Assembly: GCA_007133055.1 (NCBI GenBank)
Contig: SLNM01000235.1
Location: forward strand, 1 to 8,443
DNA from: Lentisphaeria bacterium
GTDB lineage: Bacteria; Verrucomicrobiota; Lentisphaeria; Oligosphaerales; PUNB01
Length of the DNA: 8,443 nucleotides
Direction: 5' to 3'
The position numbers were made by a program, and so were the translations under genes. Of this stretch, positions 1 through 5,779 are shown piece by piece; position 1 is the stretch's first letter, and every line of letters starts with the position of its first letter. Under the pieces are notes generated by a model that did not search any database, had not been told where the DNA came from, and worked only from the letters and a program-made list of their open reading frames with translations.

Positions 1-1080
1 AATGCGGTCGGATTCAAGATCGACTTCATGCGGCTCGAATGATACCGCGGTCTGGGTTTTTCTATGAAAGGCATCCAGAAGCATGGACAGTCCGGCCTGG
101 TGCGTTTTCCACAAACCCTGATAGCGTACTTGTGCGATGACGAATCTATCGCCGTCCTGCTGGTCGGTGTCTACGAATTGCAAAGCTCGGCTGAGAGGTG
201 TGGCCGCGCTTCGTTCGGCGGTCACATAGGCCATCAGATTGGCGCCCAAAATTCGCGAGGTCTCGACTGTGTATCCCAGGCAGTGCGGGGCGCGCTGCTC
301 GTCCAGCCCGTCCCATCCCGAGCTGACATCCCAGCGAAAGAGGAAAACAGCAGTGCGGCAGCCGATGTCGATGCCGATGGCTCCAGGCATGCCATTTTGG
401 GCGCCGGCTTGTCGGGCGTGGCCGCGATATTGAATGTGTTCCGGTCGCATGTCAAAGAAAGCCCGGTACAGCGGATGGTCGAAATTGAGCCGGTACGGTG
501 GTCTTTCCGGGAACATGTTTTGCAGTTCGTTCAGTGCCGCCGCAAAGAAGTCCCAGCGTCCGCAACGTGCTTCCAAAATCATGGTGCCGCCCTGTTCCAG
601 GTAGTTTTTCAAGCGGGCCCGCTGGGCCGGATCGAAAGAGAATTGGTCCAGGCCGGTTCGATAGAGTATGGGGATGTCGGCCAGTTGATCGGGGATTTCG
701 TTTTCCGGCATGTTAATCGAGCTGAAATGCAGGTTCATATGTTCCGCCATCCAGCGCAGCAGGTTGTCGGTATTGCCGAACGAGTCACCCCAGTGACGCT
801 GATCGGCGGGTACTATGCGGGAGATAAGAACCGGAGGGCGCGGGGGGTTTTTCTTTTCTGTCCGGCGCAGGGGCACCACTGGCAGCGGCAAGGGCGGCAA
901 CCCTTCGGCACCTGAATGCTGAGCCGGTGGCGGCGGCGGCGGCGGGCTGGGCAGACAGTCAAATTCGGTCTCCCGGCGTACCACCTCGCTGTCCTGACCA
1001 AAGCCTTTAAGCAAATCCGCTCTGGCCGGGAGAGTCAACGCGATTCCGAGCGCCAGACTAAAGACAATATCAGGTTTCAT
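1..1080 (-). CDS. DUF4159 domain protein, exported, C-terminus outside window
   Basis: The frame opens with ATG at 1080 and runs open to the window edge (360 codons, no stop). Residues 1-21 look like a signal peptide: a short start, a hydrophobic stretch around VFSLALGIALTLP, then a small-residue site at ARA. Next comes a proline-rich linker (residues 44-83) with seven consecutive prolines at 46-52. Residues ~86-290 resemble DUF4159: a W-G-D-S-F start, ILYRTGLDQFSF, an LKNYLEQGGTMILEARCG strand-turn, FDHPLYRAFFDM, and GIDIGCRTAVF followed by SSGWDG. A second, partial repeat of the domain start appears at ~312-353 (IAQVRYQGLWKTHQAG, then SFEPHEVDL), an arrangement I recall from planctomycete and related proteins. 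The start follows the lipoprotein stop by 2 bp with no clear Shine-Dalgarno of its own, so it is probably translationally coupled. The biochemical role of DUF4159 is not established; an envelope or secretion role is inference. Confidence 0.85.
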   Translation of the reverse strand, partial: MKPDIVFSLALGIALTLPARADLLKGFGQDSEVVRRETEFDCLPSPPPPPPPAQHSGAEGLPPLPLPVVPLRRTEKKNPPRPPVLISRIVPADQRHWGDSFGNTDNLLRWMAEHMNLHFSSINMPENEIPDQLADIPILYRTGLDQFSFDPAQRARLKNYLEQGGTMILEARCGRWDFFAAALNELQNMFPERPPYRLNFDHPLYRAFFDMRPEHIQYRGHARQAGAQNGMPGAIGIDIGCRTAVFLFRWDVSSGWDGLDEQRAPHCLGYTVETSRILGANLMAYVTAERSAATPLSRALQFVDTDQQDGDRFVIAQVRYQGLWKTHQAGLSMLLDAFHRKTQTAVSFEPHEVDLESDRI

Positions 1081-1082
1081 GG

Positions 1083-1265
1083 CTAATAGGGCACGCCCAT
1101 GGGCATCTGGTTTTCCCACTCGGCGGGTCTGTTCCAAGGCAGGTTGGTTTCCTCGGGTTCGTGCCCGCCTTCGAACCGCAGAACCGCGCACCCCATGCCG
1201 GCAAAGGCCACCAACAGCAAGAAAGTGGCCGCAATCGCCTTTTTTAAGTTATAGCAATTTGGCAT
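1083..1265 (-). CDS. Small putative lipoprotein with NLPWNRP tail motif
   Basis: This gene encodes 60 residues from ATG at 1265 to TAG at 1083. It has a short basic start (LKK, residues 7-9), a hydrophobic core (residues ~10-22) and a GMGC sequence with Cys26 as the likely lipidated residue. The lipobox is imperfect because Gly, not Leu/Val, is at -3. The mature part would be only about 35 residues, with EGGHEPEETNLPWNRPAEWE at 32-51. I recall similar very short lipoproteins with a conserved L-P-W-N-x-P tail in Verrucomicrobia-related genomes, without a known function. It sits 34 bp after the coiled-coil gene and 2 bp before the DUF4159 gene, so the three are very likely one transcript. No strong Shine-Dalgarno is visible; coupling or read-through translation is possible. 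Its intact frame and tight packing between two real genes are the main evidence that it is a gene. Confidence 0.75.
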   Translation of the reverse strand: MPNCYNLKKAIAATFLLLVAFAGMGCAVLRFEGGHEPEETNLPWNRPAEWENQMPMGVPY

Positions 1266-1299
1266 GGGGCAGTTGCGGTCAATTTTTTTCGTTTACAGG

Positions 1300-2550
1300 T
1301 CAGGGGCTGATGACGCGGTCGCCGATGCGCACTTGATCGACCATAATGCGGGGGATCACTTCGGCCACGGCGAATTCCGAGGTTAACTCGGTAACTTCAA
1401 TGCGGGCGATGAAATCTCCGTCGCGGTCAACCAGCAGGTTGAGTCCGCGGCTAACCTGGTCTTCGGTTCCCAGGTCGATAATGACAAAGCCGAATCTCGG
1501 ATTGACCTGAACCACCTGGCCGGTCCGGTCGCGGGGGAAGGCAACCTGCGGATCGACATCCGGATCAGGCCGGTCAGGGTCAACCGGGTCGATTTCCGCC
1601 TCCAGCCTGGCAAGGCGCGCTTCCATTCGGTTGCGCTCGGCGGTAACCTCCCGCAGGCGGTTTTGAACTTCTTCCATCTCCGCTCGCAGCTGGACCAACT
1701 GTTCCTGGCGCTGAGCGGAGCGAATAAGTTCGGCGTTGATTTCAGTGAAATCATTGGCCATCGCCGTCAATGCTCTTTGATATTCAGTTCGATCTCTAAC
1801 TTCTCCGACGGTAACCGACCAGTCATGCTGAGGGATCTGGTTGACCATGGCGGCCACTGTGTCGCGGTATTCATTCCTGGCGGCCACCGTGGCGCGAACA
1901 CCGTCTCGTATGCTGCGCACTAAGTCTTGATGCCGGAATTCAGTGTCCACCAGAACCCCCTCCTGGTCTCGCTCTTGCCGGCGCAGGAAGAAGTCATCGC
2001 GGTTGACGCTGACATCGACTTGGCTGGCAATTGCGACCAGGGCATCGACCAAGTCGTTGGTTTGGCTGTTGACCGCTGCAACCAGCCGCATAATCGACTT
2101 GGTTTTCGCTTGATACTCCTGCGGGTCGGCATGGCGCAAAGCACTCAAAAGGGCGGCTTCCGGATGACCTAGTATCTGGGCTGTCTCGGCAAGCGTCTGC
2201 GCCAGGTGGTTGCGCTGGTTCAGGATCAGCTCGGCAAGTTGTCTGGCATCCTGCACCGCATTGTTCAGACTGGCGAAATCAGGCCGGTCCTCAAGATAGG
2301 TCTGCCAGCTCAGAGTGCCGGCGTCAGGAGCGCCGGTTTCCTGGTCCGGCGGTTGAAAGGTAACGCGCCGGGCCAGTCCGGTCTGGCTTTCTTGCTCCAG
2401 AGTCTGCACCATGTCGGCAATGGCCTCGGCCATAGTGTCGGCACGGTCTCGCATTAGATGCCGATTCTGATACAGGTAAACGGCAAGCACCGCGCTGCCA
2501 ATGATCAAAAGAATTGTTAGAACAAGCAGAATTCGATTAAATACACGCAT
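1300..2550 (-). CDS. Membrane-anchored coiled-coil protein with C-terminal beta domain
   Basis: This is a 416-residue protein. Residues 7-27 form a single N-terminal transmembrane helix (ILLVLTILLIIGSAVLAVYL) after a short basic tail, so the rest probably lies outside the cytoplasmic membrane. Residues ~35-265 are mostly alpha-helical and rich in Gln, Asp and Ala. Residues ~268-320 are a strong charged coiled coil (QLRAEMEEVQNRLREVTAER and following). An Asp/Pro linker lies at 321-336. Residues ~342-416 form a beta-rich domain (GQVVQVNPRFGFVIIDLG, then IARIEVTEL, and a final QVRIGDRVISP), similar to FlgT-C-like or bacterial SH3-like folds at the ends of coiled-coil proteins in PVC bacteria. 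ATG at 2550 has GGAGG 10 nt upstream. It is the first gene of the cassette with the lipoprotein and DUF4159 genes. A structural or periplasmic scaffold role is inference; no enzyme motif is visible. Confidence 0.85.
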   Translation of the reverse strand: MRVFNRILLVLTILLIIGSAVLAVYLYQNRHLMRDRADTMAEAIADMVQTLEQESQTGLARRVTFQPPDQETGAPDAGTLSWQTYLEDRPDFASLNNAVQDARQLAELILNQRNHLAQTLAETAQILGHPEAALLSALRHADPQEYQAKTKSIMRLVAAVNSQTNDLVDALVAIASQVDVSVNRDDFFLRRQERDQEGVLVDTEFRHQDLVRSIRDGVRATVAARNEYRDTVAAMVNQIPQHDWSVTVGEVRDRTEYQRALTAMANDFTEINAELIRSAQRQEQLVQLRAEMEEVQNRLREVTAERNRMEARLARLEAEIDPVDPDRPDPDVDPQVAFPRDRTGQVVQVNPRFGFVIIDLGTEDQVSRGLNLLVDRDGDFIARIEVTELTSEFAVAEVIPRIMVDQVRIGDRVISP

Positions 2551-2560
2551 GGTTTTTTTG

Positions 2561-2566
2561 CCTCCG
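2561..2566 (-). promoter_or_regulatory. Ribosome binding site of the coiled-coil gene
   Basis: The minus strand reads CGGAGG ten bases before the ATG at 2550. It is the best Shine-Dalgarno match seen in front of any gene in this window and fixes the start of the coiled-coil protein. Confidence 0.7.
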
Positions 2567-2568
2567 AT

Positions 2569-2679
2569 ATTATAATGCTCTTGTTTTTCTGAAACCTGAC
2601 CGAACCCGAATATGCCATTTTCAAGGTTCAGATTGAGGTTTTGAATAAATATAATGTCAATTTAAGCTTACATTGTAAG
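2569..2679 (-). promoter_or_regulatory. AT-rich promoter-like region with small palindrome
   Basis: The 176-bp spacer between pilD and the coiled-coil gene is AT-rich. On the minus strand it holds, in order, a perfect 6-bp inverted repeat CTTACA-A-TGTAAG (2667-2679), a consensus -35 box TTGACA (2655-2660) and a consensus -10 box TATAAT (2569-2574). The two boxes are too far apart to be one promoter. The hexamer 17 bp after TTGACA is only a weak -10 (CTCAAT). The TATAAT would start transcription on top of the ribosome site. So a promoter for the cassette is likely here, but I cannot assign its boxes firmly. No hairpin-plus-T-tract terminator is visible after pilD. Confidence 0.3.
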
Positions 2680-2726
2680 TTTGCAAGTACTGGTTGGTTT
2701 TTTAGTGCCTTTTATGGTTGTTAGGT

Positions 2727-3680
2727 TCAAATGTAGATAAAAAAGCGTTGAATCAGGGCGAATAGTTGGGTTTCGGCCAGGAGCCACAGGATGGTGGCCG
2801 CGGCAATATAGGGGGCGTAAGGCAGCGACCAGCCGCGGCGCATTCGACTGAATGCCAGCATGGCCGCCCCCGCCAGCGTGCCCAGAAGCGAGGCGATGAA
2901 AATGACGGCGACAATCGCGTCGGGCCCGACAAAGGCGCCGACGACTATCAGCAGCTTCACATCGCCCAGTCCCAATACTTCTCCGGAACCCGTTGGCGCC
3001 CGTTTGGCAGTCCGCCCCCACAGAAGTCGGCCAACTTTCCGTATCGCCAGCATGAAGACTCCTGCCCCGACCGCCCCGAGCAGAACGTTTTTTACGGCCA
3101 CCGCCGATTGCAGAAAATACGGAGGAATCCAGTCTGCGAGCGGTTGATTGCCGATGCCGGCCAAACCGAGCCAGCCGGCGGGATGGCGGGGTGGGGCGGC
3201 CAGCGATGCGGTTGGCCAGAGCAGGCTGAAAACAATCGCCGCCAGCAAGGCGGGCGCAAGCAGGCGGTCGGGAATAATTCGGTGCTCCAGGTCGATGATT
3301 CCGGCTGCGATTACGGTGCCGGCCAGAAAAAAGGCGGGAAACAGCGAGTACAGCGGCAACGCTTCTGTCAGGGTGCGGCGCCAGAGCAGGAAAAAAATTA
3401 TGGCGACCAGAGCCTCCACCAGAGGGTAGCGGACGCTGATGCGGTTGCGGCATGACGAACAACGGGCGCGGAGAAAAATCCAGGCCAGAATGGGGACGTT
3501 TTCCCAGGGGCGCAGTCGGTGGTTGCAATGCGGGCAGTGGCTGGGGGGGGAGAGCAGTGATTCATGCCTCGGCAGACGCCAGACGACGACGTTCAGAAAA
3601 CTGCCGACACAGGCGCCGAAGACAAAGGCCACGGTGTCAAGCATCGGCAGAGCGGTCTCGATGGAATGGGTAGGTTGCAT
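2727..3680 (-). CDS. pilD: Type IV prepilin peptidase / N-methyltransferase (A24 family)
   Basis: This 317-residue polytopic inner-membrane aspartyl protease would cleave the leader of type IV prepilins or pseudopilins and N-methylate the new end. The N-terminal part has GACVGSFLNVVVWRLPR (22-38) followed by the zinc-binding pairs C49-x2-C52 and C74-x2-C77 and then YPLVEAL (85-91), as in full-length bifunctional PilD. The catalytic aspartates are Asp130 in IDLEHRIIPD and Asp240 in the GxGD motif GLGDVK (237-242). A loop of about 35 residues at ~156-190, between the two catalytic halves, is longer than in the Pseudomonas enzyme. The start is either ATG 3680 or ATG 3644 (Met13); both leave the conserved region intact, and I kept the longer one because of a weak GGAAA upstream. 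No pilin or secretion genes are adjacent in the window, which is common for this gene. Its substrates cannot be told from here. Confidence 0.96.
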   Translation of the reverse strand: MQPTHSIETALPMLDTVAFVFGACVGSFLNVVVWRLPRHESLLSPPSHCPHCNHRLRPWENVPILAWIFLRARCSSCRNRISVRYPLVEALVAIIFFLLWRRTLTEALPLYSLFPAFFLAGTVIAAGIIDLEHRIIPDRLLAPALLAAIVFSLLWPTASLAAPPRHPAGWLGLAGIGNQPLADWIPPYFLQSAVAVKNVLLGAVGAGVFMLAIRKVGRLLWGRTAKRAPTGSGEVLGLGDVKLLIVVGAFVGPDAIVAVIFIASLLGTLAGAAMLAFSRMRRGWSLPYAPYIAAATILWLLAETQLFALIQRFFIYI

Positions 3681-3751
3681 GATTTCCGGAACTGTGGATT
3701 GGCCTGTATAAACAACTCCGATGTCCGCCAGCGTTTTTTCAGCAGTATATT

Positions 3752-5359
3752 TTATCGTATAACCTCTGTATGCGAGGTCATACCATTTGTCATTGCAGCA
3801 AAAGTGGGACCATACTGGTTGACGGCGGTCAAGAAAAAATATGTGCCAGGGAAGCGCGCCATGAGAAAAAGACTAAAATCGACCTCATTTTCGTAATTCT
3901 TGTCTGAGTCCAGTTTTTGGAGGCCGTTTAGGACAATCTCGCCAAGTTTACGTTCATTTGCTGGGAATAGGTGGGGTACAGAAACTTCTACAACCCACAG
4001 CATATTGGGAAGAAGCGTTTCCAGTTTATTTATGGTTTGAACGTCATCGGCATTTCCCTGCCAATCCCTGCATTCGCGCAGATGCTCCAAATAACTTTTT
4101 CTTTTGACGGAAAGCGTCCTCAATATCACTTTTCTCACTCTAGGATTGGCAAAATAGATAAGTCGCCTTTGCCATGAATGTGAAGTATCAAGGTATGGAA
4201 TCAACGAATAAAGGAACTGAATTCCTTGTGCTTCGGCAGTGATTCCGCCGTAGTGTACCATAGGGCGACGAAGCTCAACCACGTATTCTGCCTGCTCTGG
4301 TTTTACGTACAATCTGGGTACACAGAAGTTCGGTCCGAAATTGTCATCGTGACCAATCAAGCTGCTGGTCCAGCTTGAGCTGGGAATGTATCCCATGTTG
4401 CCGCCGATGTTAAAATAGTGTACTTCGGCATCCGGTGACCATGTATCCTTATTAAACGTATGACCGTAGAATGGAATGATGTGTCCGTGCTCCTTCCCCT
4501 GAGGGGTCTCAGCAGAAGGCGGTTCCCTGAACTTGAAGCCCAGCAGGCCGCCGCATCCAGACTCAATTCCTGCGTAGATGTAGGACTGATAGGGCAAGTC
4601 TTTTCTTATGTTTTTATTCCCAATTTCCTTTGCGGCCTGTTCATAGTCAATGTCTCCAAACGGAATTCCATAATAGTCAAGAACAGCTGTCATCTCCTGG
4701 GGTTTGAGACCTTTAGCTGGATCAAACTGTCCTTTGTGTAGTTTTCTTGCCACATCATTGATCGCACGATATGAGACTGGTTGGTCGCATTGAAGCCGTG
4801 AAATTAGTGAACGTAAGGCAACATGAGCGCAACATTTATTTAAACCATTCTGTTGACAATAAAGAACTCCGTTTATCGTGAACCTTTTTCCGCCCACTTG
4901 TATCGGATAGGGTGCGGGGTTAGGCACACAGTTGTGCCTATGGGCATATTTGGGAAAAACCGCCTCGAATATGTGCCAGTAACGTTGCGAATGGTCGTCG
5001 TGACGAACATCCTCTTTCAATATCCCGTATCCTAGCAGCTCTTTGTCTTCAAGACAATTTAACTCGGAGGCGTTCTGTAGATCGCAACCCCAGAAAGAAA
5101 AGCGCAGCAACCGTCCAGGTTCAAAAGAAGGATGCAGGTCTATGATTTCAGCATTTTCGTCCGCAATTACACCGGTTGGCGAGATGGTCTCAACTATTAG
5201 GCTTTTTGCATTCGAAGAGCGTGCGAGAGAAAAGCATCGTCGGATTGCGGGGTAATCGAACTCCCCGAACTTCGAGTCAATATAATCGAAGCATGAAAAG
5301 GGATAACCAAAAGAATGAATGTCCAGCCGCAGCGGTTCCACTTGTCTATGGTCGGACAT
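3752..5359 (-). CDS. Putative papain-like (C39-like) cysteine peptidase, family unrecognised
   Basis: This gene encodes 535 residues from ATG 5359 (a GTG directly before it at 5362 is an alternative) to TAA 3752. I cannot name the family. The centre looks like a papain-fold cysteine peptidase: Gln170, six residues before Cys176 in QQNGLNKCCAHVALRSLI (Cys176 or Cys177 as nucleophile, at the start of a helix); the helix KGLKPQEMTAVLDYYGIPFG (~216-235); His293 in EHGHIIPFYGHTF (289-302); and Asp338/Asp339 in IGHDDNFGPNF. The Q-x5-C, G-H and D order matches C39/transglutaminase-type folds. Residues 1-150 and ~360-535 have no recognised domain. I see no signal peptide or membrane helix, so it is probably cytoplasmic. 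GGAA lies 6 nt upstream of the ATG. The gene follows the 56-residue gene by about 33 bp in the same low-G+C segment, so the two are likely an operon. Peptidase activity is inferred, as is any link to defence or conflict. Confidence 0.85.
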   Translation of the reverse strand: MSDHRQVEPLRLDIHSFGYPFSCFDYIDSKFGEFDYPAIRRCFSLARSSNAKSLIVETISPTGVIADENAEIIDLHPSFEPGRLLRFSFWGCDLQNASELNCLEDKELLGYGILKEDVRHDDHSQRYWHIFEAVFPKYAHRHNCVPNPAPYPIQVGGKRFTINGVLYCQQNGLNKCCAHVALRSLISRLQCDQPVSYRAINDVARKLHKGQFDPAKGLKPQEMTAVLDYYGIPFGDIDYEQAAKEIGNKNIRKDLPYQSYIYAGIESGCGGLLGFKFREPPSAETPQGKEHGHIIPFYGHTFNKDTWSPDAEVHYFNIGGNMGYIPSSSWTSSLIGHDDNFGPNFCVPRLYVKPEQAEYVVELRRPMVHYGGITAEAQGIQFLYSLIPYLDTSHSWQRRLIYFANPRVRKVILRTLSVKRKSYLEHLRECRDWQGNADDVQTINKLETLLPNMLWVVEVSVPHLFPANERKLGEIVLNGLQKLDSDKNYENEVDFSLFLMARFPGTYFFLTAVNQYGPTFAAMTNGMTSHTEVIR

Positions 5360-5374
5360 CACAATTCCGGTGTT

Positions 5375-5392
5375 TTAATTGGCTGCAATTAA
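5375..5392. repeat. Perfect 7-bp inverted repeat between the paired genes
   Basis: TTAATTG-GCTG-CAATTAA is an exact 7-bp inverted repeat with a 4-base loop. It begins immediately after the stop codon of the 56-residue gene and ends 15 bp before the peptidase ATG. No T-tract follows on the minus strand, so a terminator is unlikely. It could be a weak RNA hairpin or a protein site, or chance in AT-rich DNA. Confidence 0.4.
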
Positions 5393-5563
5393 TCAAAATA
5401 CAAGCTTGCTGTTTCGCGAGGAGCGTTCGGCTCTCTGCACCTTCTTGAGAAATGCACCGACTTCTCGAGTCCCCTGCATATCTACTTTCACACTCCGTAC
5501 CCGATCACCGAACTGCTTTTTTAGTTCTCGCGCAATTGCTGGACTGGAATAGCGCTTAGTCAT
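5393..5563 (-). CDS. Small basic protein, 56 residues, partner of putative peptidase
   Basis: The protein runs from ATG 5563 to TGA 5393. I do not recognise the family. It is strongly basic (15 Lys/Arg against 5 Asp/Glu) and has no cysteine, signal peptide or membrane segment. By eye the layout is helix (~8-18, AIARELKKQF), strand (~21-28, RVRSVKVD), turn at QGT, long helix (~32-47, TREVGAFLKKVQRAER), then a short hydrophobic end, SKLVF. I chose this start because AAGGAA lies 4 nt upstream. An in-frame GTG at 5653 would give 86 residues, but it has no ribosome site and lies within a few bases of the predicted transcription start. It is the first gene of the pair with the putative peptidase, whose ATG is about 33 bp beyond its stop. 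Possible roles are a peptidase inhibitor, substrate, adaptor or antitoxin-like partner; none is shown by the sequence. Confidence 0.65.
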   Translation of the reverse strand: MTKRYSSPAIARELKKQFGDRVRSVKVDMQGTREVGAFLKKVQRAERSSRNSKLVF

Positions 5564-5567
5564 ATTG

Positions 5568-5573
5568 TTCCTT
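5568..5573 (-). promoter_or_regulatory. Ribosome binding site choosing the 56-residue start
   Basis: AAGGAA on the minus strand, 4 nt before ATG 5563, supports this start over the upstream GTG at 5653. Confidence 0.55.
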
Positions 5574-5662
5574 TTTTTTATCGAGGATTTTGGTTCAATT
5601 ACGTGTTCATTTCTGTGGATTCTTTTTGCATCGCCTCCGGACAGCCAATTCACATGATAGGT

Positions 5663-5704
5663 ACTTGTTATATTAACATAGTCCGCTACTTTGACAAAAC
5701 AAGT
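5663..5704. repeat. Inverted repeat enclosing the pair's promoter
   Basis: ACTTGTT (5663-5669) and AACAAGT (5698-5704) are exact 7-bp inverted copies separated by 28 bp. The arms border or overlap the putative -10 and -35 boxes, which is the arrangement expected of a dimeric operator or of a hairpin. It could also be chance. Confidence 0.35.
5667..5697 (-). promoter_or_regulatory. Putative sigma-70 promoter of the small-protein/peptidase pair
   Basis: On the minus strand TTGTCA (5692-5697, 5/6 match to the -35 box) is followed after 19 bp by TATAAC (5667-5672, 5/6 match to the -10 box). The spacer is 2 bp longer than ideal. Transcription would begin near 5660, leaving a leader of roughly 95 nt before ATG 5563. 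The rest of the spacer (5698-5779) holds a direct repeat TCAGTTC about 18 bp apart and a weak TTCAA/TTGAA inverted repeat, but no convincing terminator for aroE. Confidence 0.45.
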
Positions 5705-5779
5705 GGTTAATTATGGAAAAATCGGCTTTCAAGTTATTGATTTGAACTGAAAATAAATACCGAACTGAGCGTACATCCT

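Noticed and set aside
64..915. 283-residue plus-strand frame opposite the DUF4159 gene
   Set aside because: The opposite strand has a continuous frame with a signal peptide, DUF4159 motifs and tight coupling to the upstream gene; this one has none.
2569..2574. TATAAT as the sole -10 box of the coiled-coil gene
   Set aside because: Transcription would begin at about the Shine-Dalgarno site, and there is no acceptable -35 at 16-18 bp.
2766..3455. 229-residue plus-strand frame opposite pilD
   Set aside because: It is a shadow of pilD, rich in Gln, Gly and Arg, with no recognisable family.
2668..3528. 286-residue minus-strand open frame overlapping pilD
   Set aside because: It lies in another frame of pilD, which has complete family motifs; the translation is Arg/Pro-rich with no domain, typical of a high-G+C shadow.
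5564..5653. GTG start at 5653 giving an 86-residue version of the small protein
   Set aside because: It has no ribosome site and sits almost at the predicted transcription start, whereas ATG 5563 has AAGGAA close upstream.
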